A DNA stretch of 64,000 nucleotides, from assembly GCA_963717725.1 (NCBI GenBank), contig CAVQWS010000019.1:124001-188000 (forward strand), in the 5' to 3' direction. The translations under genes were made by a program, and so were the position numbers. This DNA comes from AC-32 sp963717725 (GTDB taxonomy: Bacteria > Actinomycetota > Thermoleophilia > Gaiellales > Gaiellaceae). Under the pieces are notes generated by a model, which made no database searches, was not told the origin of the DNA, and saw only the letters and a program-made list of their open reading frames with translations. Below are positions 1 to 8,700 of the stretch, in pieces (the first letter of the stretch is position 1; the number at the start of each line of letters is the position of its first letter).

Positions 1-718
1 GCTCACCCGGCTCGACGGGCTTGCCCGTGATCTCGGTCAGCACTTCGGCCGCCTCCTCGCTGCGGCCATGTCGCGCCAGGAAGTAGGGGCTCTCCGGCAG
101 CGAGCGCCGGACGACGAACGCGAGCAAGGCCGGGAAGGACGCGGCCAGGAAGAGCCAGCGCCAGCTGTTGGCGCCGCCGATGTTGTGCCCGATGAAGATC
201 CACGAGAGGAAGGTCGCGAGCAGCAGCCCGACCGGCCACCAGAAGTCGAGGAAGACGAGCAGCCGCCCGCGCCGCTGCGGCGGCAGGTACTCGGTCAGCA
301 TCGCCGGGTCGACGACCAGCATCCCGCCCAGCCCGAGGCCGGCGAGGAAGCGGAACGTCATCACCGACCACGGCCCCCACGAGAGCGCGGTCACCGCAGT
401 GAAGATCGCGTACCAGAGGATCGAGTACTGGAAGATCGTCCGCCGCCCGATCCGGTCGGCCAGCCGGCCGAGCACCAGGGAGCCGCAGAGCGAGCCGGCC
501 AGCGCGGCGCTGTTGACGAGGCCCTGCATCCGCCCGTTCAGGCCCCACTCCACGGCGAAGATCGGCGCGACGAAGCCGACGAGCAGGATCTCCATCGCCA
601 CGAACGTCCAGGCGGCTCCGGTGACGAGGATGGCCTTCTTGTGGAAGCGCGAGAGACCTCCCTCGCGGAGGACCTGCTCGACGTCCCGGGCCGGGATTGC
701 GACGTTGGCTGTCGTCAT
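1..718 (-). CDS. MFS transporter, sugar-porter-like, C-terminus cut by the window edge
   Basis: Translation from the ATG at 718 gives 239 residues before the sequence ends. It starts with a 25-residue cytoplasmic segment, then alternating hydrophobic helices. The major-facilitator signature GRLADRIGRR lies at residues 84-93, between helices 2 and 3, and a PESPYFL motif follows helix 6, which is typical of sugar/metabolite:H+ symporters (sugar-porter subgroup of the MFS). About half the protein is missing off the left edge. The gene is divergent from an NrtR-like regulator, with 19 bp between starts and an inverted repeat at 728-750, so it is probably that regulator's target. The substrate cannot be told from the sequence. 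Confidence 0.85.
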   Translation of the reverse strand, partial: MTTANVAIPARDVEQVLREGGLSRFHKKAILVTGAAWTFVAMEILLVGFVAPIFAVEWGLNGRMQGLVNSAALAGSLCGSLVLGRLADRIGRRTIFQYSILWYAIFTAVTALSWGPWSVMTFRFLAGLGLGGMLVVDPAMLTEYLPPQRRGRLLVFLDFWWPVGLLLATFLSWIFIGHNIGGANSWRWLFLAASFPALLAFVVRRSLPESPYFLARHGRSEEAAEVLTEITGKPVEPGE

Positions 719-727
719 CTTCGGGTA

Positions 728-750
728 GTTTTCGACTGTGGAGCGAAAAC
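728..750. promoter_or_regulatory. Inverted repeat between the divergent MFS and NrtR-like genes, candidate operator
   Basis: GTTTTCG (728-734) and CGAAAAC (744-750) form perfect 7-bp arms around a 9-bp spacer. The repeat is an AT-rich island in very GC-rich DNA. It lies 10 bp upstream of the transporter start and covers the predicted GTG start (738) of the regulator. A dyad of about 23 bp is the size expected for a dimeric winged-helix regulator, so autoregulation plus control of the transporter is the simplest reading. This is inference from position. Confidence 0.55.
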
Positions 751-1442
751 CTCGGCGAGAGTCTACCAGCGCGCGACCGGCCCACGTCACGCTGGCGGTG
801 GTGCTGCAGGTGCGCGAAGGGCGCCTTCAAGTCCTGCTCTGGCAGCGGGCGCGCGAGCCCTTCCTCGGCGCCTGGTCCCTCCCGGGCGGCTACCTCGAGC
901 CGGGCGAGACGCTGGAGCAGTCGATCCGCGGCCACCTCGCCCAGAAGGTCGACGTCCGCGAGCTGGCCCACCTCGAGCAACTCGAGACGCTGAGCGACCC
1001 GAACCGCAACCCACTCGAGTGGGAGCTCGCGACCGCGTACCTCGGCCTCGTCCCGGCCGACCTCGACCCGGTCGTCCCGGAAGACACGCGCTGGCACCCG
1101 GTCTCACGCCTGCCGGAGCTCGCCTACGACCACCGCGCGATCGCGCTCGCGGGACGTGAACGGCTACGGGCGAAGCTCTCGTACACGAACATCGCGTTCG
1201 CACTCGCGCCGCCGGTGTTCACGATCTCGGAGCTACGCGAGCTGTACGTCGCCGCGCTGGGGCACGGGGTCTCGGCGACGAACCTGCAGCGCGTCCTCCT
1301 GCGGCGTGGCGTGCTCGAGCCAACGGGCGCGCGCCGCGAGCCCGGCCGCAGCGGCGGACGCCCGGCGGCGCTCTACCGCTTCCGCTCGCGCCGGCTCGAG
1401 ATCACGGATCAGTTCGCGGTGCTGCGCCCGCCGGAGCGCTAG
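738..1442 (+). CDS. NrtR-like Nudix-domain transcriptional regulator
   Basis: The 234-residue protein has an N-terminal Nudix fold (about residues 15-140) and a C-terminal winged helix (about 155-225). The Nudix box at residues 50-73 keeps the leading GYLEPGE but has lost the REUxEE glutamates (RGHLAQK instead). Loss of catalysis combined with a C-terminal winged helix is the hallmark of the NrtR family, which binds ADP-ribose or sugar-nucleotide effectors and represses NAD or sugar genes. The GTG at 738 is the longest start. It sits inside the inverted repeat, so translation may be leaderless or may begin further downstream. The neighbouring MFS gene suggests control of uptake rather than of NAD synthesis. 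Confidence 0.8.
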   Translation: MERKPRRESTSARPAHVTLAVVLQVREGRLQVLLWQRAREPFLGAWSLPGGYLEPGETLEQSIRGHLAQKVDVRELAHLEQLETLSDPNRNPLEWELATAYLGLVPADLDPVVPEDTRWHPVSRLPELAYDHRAIALAGRERLRAKLSYTNIAFALAPPVFTISELRELYVAALGHGVSATNLQRVLLRRGVLEPTGARREPGRSGGRPAALYRFRSRRLEITDQFAVLRPPER

Positions 1443-2611
1443 CCGTCGATGGGGCGCAACGCCTTGGCCACCGCGAGCGCCGCTGCTCGATCAAGCTGGA
1501 ACTTCGGCCCGGCAGCCTCGATCAACACCAAGCTGCCATCACGAGCGAACGCGATCCGCGAGTCCGCGATCACGACCTTCCCGGCAGGCGGATCCTCCAG
1601 ATACCACGGCGGTCGGTCCTGCCCGAACTCTTTGACCGAGAAGCTGCCGTAGTCAAAACGTGCGAAGCGCGCCGGCAGCAGCATTCGCCCGGGCATCTTC
1701 TGGGTCACTTCCCCATCGCGCCCGGCCACGACCGAGCGGAGCCGGCGGCCCTGGAACGAGCGGCCGAGCCAGAGCGGCGTGTTGCCGAGCGCTGCCCTAG
1801 CCGCGGGAAGTCCGTGGCCCGTGACGACGGTCGGAGTGCTCGGCGGGTTGCGGTCGGCGCCGCCGTTGGGCACCACGAATGCGATGTTCTTCCCGGGCAG
1901 GTCGGGCAGGATCTCGAGCGAGTTGTAACTGAACGTCCTCCCTTTGAAGCGCCCGCCGCGCTCGATCGTCCGCAGCGCGACCGGCTGGTGCGTGACCGCG
2001 TCGTAGGCGACCTGGTCGCCACCCAGGGAAGGCTTGCTCCCCGGCGGCTGGTACAGCTGCTCGACCCAGAAGACGCGGCGCCCGCGGAAGGTCCCGGTGC
2101 CAACGCGCCTGAAGTCGGACTTCGGCCGTTGCGCGACGCTTGGCAGCTGTTGGTACGGGATGTAGGGCCAGGGCGGAGTGCACAAACGCGTGGCGCCGGA
2201 CCCTTGGCACTGTTGCTCGACCCAGTCGGCGACAATCCGACCGCCGCGGCGGTACACGGTGCGCGTGAGGCCGGAGCTCTCGTTCCACCACAACTCCTGC
2301 GTCATCGGTGCCCGTTTGGCGGCACCGCTCGAGAGGTCGATCGCCGTCCCGCGGTCGAGCAAGTTCTCGAAGCGCAGGTGCCTGACCGGGCCGCGCGCCT
2401 GGACGAGGTGGAAGCCTTTCGGCACGGCCGTGCTCGCGCCGCCCCGGAACACGAGCACCAGGCCGGTCGCGAGGCCTGCGAGCAAGACCGCCGCGGCGAT
2501 CGCCCCGCCAATCAGCAGCCGGCGCCGGCGTGCACGGCGGCGCGCCTCTTCGATCAGCGCCTCGAGCTCGTCTTGTGAAGGCTGGGGCGGGGCTTCCATA
2601 GTTGTAGACAT
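1439..2611 (-). CDS. Membrane-anchored protein of unknown function
   Basis: The product has 390 residues. An N-terminal charged, Arg-rich stretch (about residues 14-30) precedes one transmembrane helix (about 31-52), and the rest is predicted to be outside the membrane. Two ATGs are possible, at 2611 and 2599; 2611 is used as the longer. No family was recognised; the exterior part has repeated Gly/Pro-rich beta-like stretches, as in secreted sensor or anti-sigma-like exodomains, but no motif decides this. It is divergent from a GntR-type regulator with a palindrome between them. Its stop overlaps the stop of the upstream NrtR-like gene by 4 bp, convergently. Confidence 0.7.
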   Translation of the reverse strand: MSTTMEAPPQPSQDELEALIEEARRRARRRRLLIGGAIAAAVLLAGLATGLVLVFRGGASTAVPKGFHLVQARGPVRHLRFENLLDRGTAIDLSSGAAKRAPMTQELWWNESSGLTRTVYRRGGRIVADWVEQQCQGSGATRLCTPPWPYIPYQQLPSVAQRPKSDFRRVGTGTFRGRRVFWVEQLYQPPGSKPSLGGDQVAYDAVTHQPVALRTIERGGRFKGRTFSYNSLEILPDLPGKNIAFVVPNGGADRNPPSTPTVVTGHGLPAARAALGNTPLWLGRSFQGRRLRSVVAGRDGEVTQKMPGRMLLPARFARFDYGSFSVKEFGQDRPPWYLEDPPAGKVVIADSRIAFARDGSLVLIEAAGPKFQLDRAAALAVAKALRPIDG

Positions 2612-2614
2612 GAA

Positions 2615-2629
2615 GCTAGTATGACTAGC
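2615..2629. promoter_or_regulatory. Palindrome between divergent genes, probable GntR-type operator
   Basis: GCTAGT (2615-2620) and ACTAGC (2624-2629) are perfect 6-bp arms around ATG. The dyad lies 3 bp upstream of the membrane-protein start (2611) and 4 bp upstream of the regulator start (2634). It overlaps a TATGAC-like sequence that could be a -10 element for a nearly leaderless regulator transcript. YtrA-subfamily GntR proteins bind short dyads of this kind, so autoregulation and control of the divergent gene are inferred. Confidence 0.6.
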
Positions 2630-2633
2630 ACCA

Positions 2634-2981
2634 TTGTTCCGCGTCAAGATCAGCCGAGAGGACGCCGCCGACCTGCACCGGCAGGTAGCGGCCGAGATTC
2701 GGCGCGCGATCGCCGACGGTGAGGCACAGCCCGGGGAGCGTCTGCCGCCGGCAGTCGACCTCGGCGCGATCCTCGGCGTCAACCGCAATACGGTTCTGCG
2801 GGCCCTGAGGGACCTACGCGACGAGGGGCTGCTCGACTTCCGCCGCGGCCGCGGCGTGACGGTCAGCGGCACGCCGCAGCAGGGAGCCGTCCACCGCCAC
2901 GCCCGCGAGCTCGTCGAGCTGGCCCGGGAGCACGGCTACCGGCGCGAGGAGTTGCTCGCGCTGGTCGCGGACCTCGCCTAG
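2634..2981 (+). CDS. GntR-family transcriptional regulator, YtrA subfamily
   Basis: The 115-residue protein has a winged helix-turn-helix at about residues 12-78, with the GntR signature LHRQVAAEIRRAI, the GERLPP turn and the recognition helix NRNTVLRALRDL. The effector domain is missing; only a short helical tail of about 40 residues follows, which is the YtrA-type architecture. YtrA regulators usually sit with ABC or membrane-protein genes, and here the partner is the divergent membrane-anchored protein. The start is TTG at 2634 with no clear Shine-Dalgarno sequence, so a leaderless message is likely. Confidence 0.85.
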   Translation: MFRVKISREDAADLHRQVAAEIRRAIADGEAQPGERLPPAVDLGAILGVNRNTVLRALRDLRDEGLLDFRRGRGVTVSGTPQQGAVHRHARELVELAREHGYRREELLALVADLA

Positions 2982-2983
2982 AC

Positions 2984-3014
2984 CCCCCGGCAGAGGGATG
3001 CCGCCGTCCGGGGG
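2984..3014 (+). terminator. GC hairpin after the GntR gene
   Basis: CCCCCGG (2984-2990) pairs with CCGGGGG (3008-3014), starting 3 bp after the regulator stop. There is no T-run, so it is only a terminator-like stem-loop. Confidence 0.35.
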
Positions 3015-3057
3015 CCCGCCTACCGTGCGCGGAACGGGAAGGAAGGGAAGGGTGGTC

Positions 3058-3144
3058 ATGAGGTTGAGTCTCTACGGCGGGTTGGTCGTGCTTGTGGCGC
3101 TCGCGCTTGCATTCACGGCGGTAGCGCTGACGCTCAGGGCGTGA
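3058..3144 (+). CDS. Possible 28-residue single-helix membrane peptide
   Basis: ATG at 3058 is preceded by the purine-rich GGAAGGGAAGGG, an unusually strong ribosome-binding site for this genome. The peptide is almost one hydrophobic helix (LSLYGGLVVLVALALAFTAV) ending in RA. The stop overlaps the 3' end of the convergent sulfite-oxidase-like gene by 11 bp. No family was recognised. The ribosome-binding site is the main support. Confidence 0.4.
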   Translation: MRLSLYGGLVVLVALALAFTAVALTLRA

Positions 3145-4171
3145 CGGTGACGCGCACCGTCTGCACCGCGTTGTTCGCGTAGCCGCCGAGGTTCCAGGCC
3201 GGCTCGACCGGCTGCTCGTTGCCGGCCTCGTCGCGTGCGCGTGAACAGAGGATGTGCTCGCCGGGCTGCGCGTCCCAGCGGAACGACCAGCCGCGCCAGG
3301 CCCACGGCTCGCCGGCCGGCTCGAGCTCGGCCTCAGCCCAGGTCGAGCCGCCGTCGCCGCTGACCTCGACCGACGCGACCGGAGCCAGGCCCGACCAGGC
3401 GCGGCCCTCGACCAGCACCTCGCCGGCCGCGACGGTGCGCTCGCGCGTCATGAACTCCGGGATCCCGGGCGGCACGAACAGCGAGCGCGGCTGCATCCGC
3501 TGCAGCGGCTCGCCCGCCTCGTCCTCGGACTGCCGTACCCGGTACGACCACGACTGCTGGTAGCCGGCGAACGGCTCGTCGAGGAACTCGATTCGCGAGA
3601 GCCACTTCACGTTCGTCATCCCGTACCAGCCCGGTACGACCAGGCGCAGCGGGAAGCCGTGCTGCGGCGGCAGCGGCGCGCCGTTCATCTCGTAGGCGAG
3701 CAGGATCTCGCCGCGCATGGCCTCCTCGAGCGCGAGCGCGCGCTGGAAGGCCTGCTCGTCGCCGCCCTCGATGCCGCGGTCGAGCCCGGTGAAGAGCACC
3801 TCGACCGTGCCGTCGGGAACGCCTGCCTCCTCGAGCAGCGGCGCGAGCGGCGTTCCGCGCCAGCGCGCGGTGCCGACGGCCTCGAGCAGCCACGGCTGGC
3901 TGACGGGCCTTGGCTCGAGCCGGGCGCGGCCGTTGCCGGCGCACTCCATCGTCACGGTCTGCTCCACGGCGGGGCGGGCGCGCAGCTCGTCGAGCGACAG
4001 CTCGAGCCCGCCGACGATCAGCCGCCAGGCGTCCGGGTCGACGGCCGGAACGTCGTAGTGGATCAGCAGGTAGTGGAGCCCGACCGGCGTGACCGGGTAG
4101 CGCAGCGCCTCGAGCGGCATGCCGTGGTTCCGCGCCGCGAGTTGGAGCTCCTCGAGGCTGATCCCTTCCAC
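3134..4171 (-). CDS. Sulfite-oxidase-family molybdopterin oxidoreductase
   Basis: The 345-residue protein has the sulfite oxidase molybdopterin fold (about residues 20-225) followed by the immunoglobulin-like dimerisation domain (about 230-345). The molybdenum-ligating cysteine is C77 in MECAGNGR, and HGFPLRLVVPGWYG matches the cofactor-binding region. There is no haem b5 domain and no Tat signal, so it is a short, probably cytoplasmic form. It starts at GTG 4171, 4 bp after the stop of the ABC ATPase gene, and is the last gene of that operon. The family oxidises sulfite or reduces S- or N-oxides; the substrate is not readable here. Confidence 0.85.
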   Translation of the reverse strand: MEGISLEELQLAARNHGMPLEALRYPVTPVGLHYLLIHYDVPAVDPDAWRLIVGGLELSLDELRARPAVEQTVTMECAGNGRARLEPRPVSQPWLLEAVGTARWRGTPLAPLLEEAGVPDGTVEVLFTGLDRGIEGGDEQAFQRALALEEAMRGEILLAYEMNGAPLPPQHGFPLRLVVPGWYGMTNVKWLSRIEFLDEPFAGYQQSWSYRVRQSEDEAGEPLQRMQPRSLFVPPGIPEFMTRERTVAAGEVLVEGRAWSGLAPVASVEVSGDGGSTWAEAELEPAGEPWAWRGWSFRWDAQPGEHILCSRARDEAGNEQPVEPAWNLGGYANNAVQTVRVTVTP

Positions 4172-4175
4172 GTGC

Positions 4176-5705
4176 TCAGCCTACTGCGACCGGCTCCGCC
4201 GCCAGGGCCAGTTCGGCGTCGGCCTGCTCGATCACGACCGGATCGTGCGTCGCGCAGACGACCGCGGCGCCCGTCTCGCGCGCGAGCGTGGTCAGCAAGG
4301 CCGCGAGGCGGCGCGCGTTCGCCTGGTCGAGCCTGGCCGTCGGCTCGTCGACGAGCAGCAGCGCCGGCCGCGCCGCGAGCGCGCGCGCCACCGCGACGCG
4401 AACCTGTTCGCCGGCCGACAGCCGCGAGACCCGCTGGCCCGCGCGCTCGGCAAGCCCGACCGAGGCGAGCACCTCGTGCGGATCGCCCTCGAGCCCCCGG
4501 ATCTCCTGCCCGAGCTCGACGTTCTCGCGCGCGCTCAGGAACGGGACGAGGCCGCTCTGCTGCGGCACCAGAGCGACCTCGCGGCGGCGCAGCTCGGCGC
4601 GAGCGCTGCGGTCGAGCGCGTTCACGGCCGCGTCGCCGACGAGCACCTCCCCCGCGTCGGGCAGGTCGAGCCCGGCGAGCAGGTGGAGCAGCGTCGTCTT
4701 GCCCGAGCCGGAGGGGCCGGTGACGGCCGTTAGGCGGGCGCCTGCGAACTCGGCGTCGAGGCCGGCGAAGACGCGGGCGGCGACCGCTCCGTGGCCGTGC
4801 GTCTTGACGACTCCGCGCAGCACGGCCACCGGCGCCCCTGCCGGAACCGGCTCGAGCGGCGCGAGCTCCGGCTCGGGCCGCACGCCGTCGCCGCCCGCTG
4901 CGCTGACGACGATCCGACCGTCCTCGAGCGAGGCTGCGGCCCGCGTGCCGATCCCGGCGCGCTCGAGGAACTCCTGCGGCAGCCGCAGCCAGCCGCCGCG
5001 GCCGACCACGATCGTGCCCTCCCCGGCCACCGTCTCCTCGCTGACGCGGCCGTCACGGATGTGGACGAAGCGGTCGGCGATCGCGGTCGAGGCGGGATCG
5101 TGGCTGACGATCACCACGGTGCAATTCTCGGCGGCCGCCAGCTCCGCGATCGCGTCGTAGACGAGGCTCGCGCTGGCCTCGTCGAGCTCGCCCGTCGGCT
5201 CATCGGCCAGCAGCAGCCGCGGCCGGTGCGCGAGCGCGGCGCAGAGCGCGACCCGCTGCTGCTCGCCGCCGGAGAGCTGCGCGGGCCGGGAGCCGAGCTT
5301 CTCGCCGAGACCGACGCGGCGCAGCAGCTCCTCCGCGCGCGGAGCCCAGTCGCGGCCCTCGGCGCGGAGGCGGAGCCCGACCAGCTCGCGCGCGGTCAGT
5401 TCGGGCGCCAGCGCCTGCTCGTAGTGCTGATCGAGGTAGCCGACAATCTCGCGCCGGTAGCGCGAGCGGCCGCCTCGACCGAGCGAGCGCAGGTTCTGGC
5501 CAAAGACTCGGATCGTCCCGGCCGAGGGCAGGTCGAGCCCGGCGAGGATGCGCAGGAACGAGGTCTTGCCCGCGCCGCTCGGGCCGAGCACAGTCAAGAT
5601 CTCGCCCTCGGCGACGCTCAGGGTCAGCCCCTGGAGCGCAGCGGCGTCGCCCTCGGGCGTCGAGTGGACGCGGAAGAGGTCCTGGGCCTCCACCGCGAGG
5701 GTCAC
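4176..5705 (-). CDS. ABC transporter with two ATPase domains and an AbrB-like insert
   Basis: The 509-residue protein holds two LolD/MacB-type nucleotide-binding domains. Domain 1 has Walker A GPSGAGKT (41-48), signature LSGGEQQR (144-151) and Walker B LLLADEPTG. Domain 2 has Walker A GPSGSGKT (330-337), a changed signature LSAGEQVR and LLLVDEPTA. Between them, about residues 228-270, lies a short segment resembling the AbrB/SpoVT swapped hairpin (GWLRLPQEFLERAGIG followed by LEDGRIVV). The start overlaps the permease stop by 4 bp, so the two are translationally coupled. It probably powers the FtsX/MacB-like permease in export or membrane remodelling rather than import. Confidence 0.9.
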   Translation of the reverse strand: MTLAVEAQDLFRVHSTPEGDAAALQGLTLSVAEGEILTVLGPSGAGKTSFLRILAGLDLPSAGTIRVFGQNLRSLGRGGRSRYRREIVGYLDQHYEQALAPELTARELVGLRLRAEGRDWAPRAEELLRRVGLGEKLGSRPAQLSGGEQQRVALCAALAHRPRLLLADEPTGELDEASASLVYDAIAELAAAENCTVVIVSHDPASTAIADRFVHIRDGRVSEETVAGEGTIVVGRGGWLRLPQEFLERAGIGTRAAASLEDGRIVVSAAGGDGVRPEPELAPLEPVPAGAPVAVLRGVVKTHGHGAVAARVFAGLDAEFAGARLTAVTGPSGSGKTTLLHLLAGLDLPDAGEVLVGDAAVNALDRSARAELRRREVALVPQQSGLVPFLSARENVELGQEIRGLEGDPHEVLASVGLAERAGQRVSRLSAGEQVRVAVARALAARPALLLVDEPTARLDQANARRLAALLTTLARETGAAVVCATHDPVVIEQADAELALAAEPVAVG

Positions 5706-8700
5706 GCGGCACCTCCGTAGCGTGCGGGCACGCGGCCGCGGAAGGCGCGCCAGGTTGCGGCACCGACCAGCGCGACCGCCGCGAGCGCCGCGAGCCCACC
5801 GGCGAGCGCGAGCAGCGGCCAGTCGGGGACGAGCTCGAGCGGCGGCTCCGGCGAGGTCGCGTTCGCGGTCAGCTCGACGAAGCGGACGACGAGCAGCGAG
5901 AGCACGATTCCGGTCACGATCCCGCCGAGCGCGCCGGCCAGTCCCGCCAGCGAAGCGCGCAGCCGCAGCTGCCTGCGCAGGCTCGCCGGGGCGATTCCCT
6001 GGGCCTCGAGGTCGAACAGCTCCGCCGCCTCGTCGCGCCGCTCGCTGAGCGTGCCGAGGACGAGCCCGAGCAGCGCGAGCACGATCGCCGTCAGCGCCGC
6101 GGTCTCCAGCATCGCCAACGCCGCGCGGGCGACGGGCTCGGCGCGCAGCGAGTGCTCGAGCTGCGAGCGCGAGGCGACCGCGAGCGCCGTGAACGGCGGC
6201 TTGCGCAGGCGAGCCTCGACCGTCTCACGACGCGACGGGTTGGTGTCCAGCCAGAGCTCGGTGGCGAAGCCGGTGCCGGGTGCCGAGGTGTTGAGCGCGC
6301 TCTCGAGCGCAGGCCGGTCGACGACGAGGAAGTCGGAGGTCTCGCTCTGCGAGATGCCCGGGAAGCGCTGGGCGACGGCCGCCACCCGGAAGCGGAGCTG
6401 CTCGCCGTTGACGGTCACGCCGAGCACGCGGTCGGGGCCGGCGAGGGTGGCCAGGAACGGCGAGACGACCGCGGGGATCTGCAGGCCGTCCGCCGGCTGG
6501 CGCGGGCGCAGATAGGTGTCGAACTCGTTGGTGAGCGTGACGTGGAAGCGCAGCGCACTGCCGCGCGTGAGCCGGTCGGCGCCGACGGTGCCGAGCCAGT
6601 CGCCGTAGTCCGTCAGCGGCCGGCCGTCCACGCGTGGCGGGCCGAGCTCGACGCTGCCGACCGCCGGAGCCCCCGAGTCGGCACCGCGCTCCTCGAGCTT
6701 CGGCGGCGGCTCGAGCCGGAACGCGACGAGCCGGCCGCCGCGCGCGCGGGCCGGCACCGGTGCGCGCAGCACCGGCGGTCGCGGCCCCTCGTTGCGCGCC
6801 AGGCGAATCGGGACGAACGAGCCGTCCGGAGCTGCCACGTAGGCGACGAGCCCGAGCTGGGTTCCGTGGACGACCATCCGCAATGACAGCTGCCGAGCGT
6901 CGGCCGGGATCCGCGGGCCGCGCAGCGCGACCGGCCGCTGCGGATCGATGTCGCGGGCGAGCTCCGACGGCCCGGCCGCGGCGAAGTCGGAGCGCCAGCC
7001 GCCGATCCCGGCGAGCGTGCCGCGCGGGAGGCCGAGCACCGTGATCCCGGTCACGTCGGCGCCGGTGATGTTGCCGGCCACCCGCGTCACCCGGCTCACG
7101 CGCGCAGCAAGCGAGCGCTCGACAGGCGCCGTCACCACCGAGCGCACCGGGATCAGCTGCGCGAGGTCCTCGCTCACGACCTCGTCGGCCGGCACCGCGA
7201 AGGCCGCCTCCTGCTGCTGGGCGACGACGAGCGTCGAGCGATAGGACGAGGCGAACAGGGCGAAACCGACCGAGACGACGACGAACGCGACCGCCACCGC
7301 CGCGTAGCCCGGGCGGCGCGCGAGGCCGAGCGCGGCAAGCCGCAGCGCCAGCGCGTTCTCGGGCACAACGCGTTCGAGGCCCCGCAGCGCGAGCGGCAGC
7401 AGACGCGCCACGGCAACGGCCGCCGCGAAGCCGACGAGCGCCGGCAGGAGCAGCAGCACGAGGCCCGTCCCGTTCGCGGCGAGCAGCTCAGAGGCGTTCG
7501 CGGAGCCGCGCGCGAGTGCGATCACCACCGCGAGGGCGGCGCCGACCGCCGCCACGTCGAGCGGGGAGAGCGCAAACCCGCCCAGCCGCAGCGGCTCGAT
7601 CACGAGCGCGAGCGTCACCACGAGGGCCGCGGCAGCCGCGACGGCCACTGCGATCCAGAGCCCACGGCCGGAGAGCACCGAATGTTCCAGCAGTGCCCCG
7701 GCCGGCTCGCCGCTGCTTCCAGCGATCGCCGCCGCGGCCACCGACCCGGCCAGCCAGCCGAGCACCGTGCCCGCCACGGCCGCGAACAGCGACTCCACGA
7801 ACACCACCAACCCGCTCTGCCAGCGGGCGACGCCCGAGGCGCTCAGCCGTGCGAGCAGCGCCTCCGCGTCGGGCCGCTGCCGCGCCGCCACGAGCACCGC
7901 GAAGGCGAGCAGCAGAGCCACGGCCTCGCCGCCGAGCAGCAGCAGGCGGCGGCCGGCCACGCGGGCCGAGTCGGCCGCGGCGAGCAGCTCGTCCGTCGGC
8001 GCGGTCAGCTCGAAGCCGAAGCTCGAGCCCTGGAAGGCCGTCCGCGCCTGCTCGATCCGCGTCGCCAGCGCATCGGCCGACCAGGAGCGAACCGTGCCGC
8101 GCCGCAGCGGCACGACCCAGCCGTAGCTGCGATAGGCGTCGTGCAGCACCGGCGAGCGGTCGAGCGCGGCGACGCCGTTCGCCAGCACGAGCGGCGGGGG
8201 CGCTGGCCGGTGGTAGCGGCGGATCTTCTCCACGAAGGCCGACTCCCCCAGATCCTGTGCCGGGATCGCGTCGCCGAACAGCGTCGCGGTGCGCAGGTCG
8301 CCCTCGCCGACCGGCACGAGCCGCAGGCCCGGCACGTTCGTGATCGGCCCGCCGCGCCGGATCACGAGCACCTCGCAGTGCTGCGGCCGGCAGACACGCG
8401 GCAGGCGGCCCGAGCGCAGATGCACCCAGCGTCCCAGGTCGTCGACGGCGCCGAGGCTGAGCAGCGCCCCGCCGAACTGGTGCTCGCGGTAGAGCGAGGT
8501 CCCGGTCGCCCGCTCGGGGAGCACGCGCCCGAGCTGCCGGCGAACGCTCGCGTCGAGCGTCGCGTACGGCGCGACCTGGCCGCCGACGCTGAACCAGTTG
8601 ACGCGAACCGAGCGCACCTTCGCCGGGAGCTGCTCGACCTGGCGTCCGACCTCGCGGTCCTGCGCCGCCACCGTCCCGGCGAGCACTGCCGCGAGCATCG

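Noticed and set aside
3..1097. Minus-strand frame extending over the NrtR-like gene and the MFS gene
   Set aside because: The MFS motifs lie in another frame starting at 718; this one lacks any family pattern.
2612..2872. Upstream extension of the membrane-anchored protein gene
   Set aside because: It would cross the divergent GntR gene and the palindrome; the Arg-rich extension has no family pattern.
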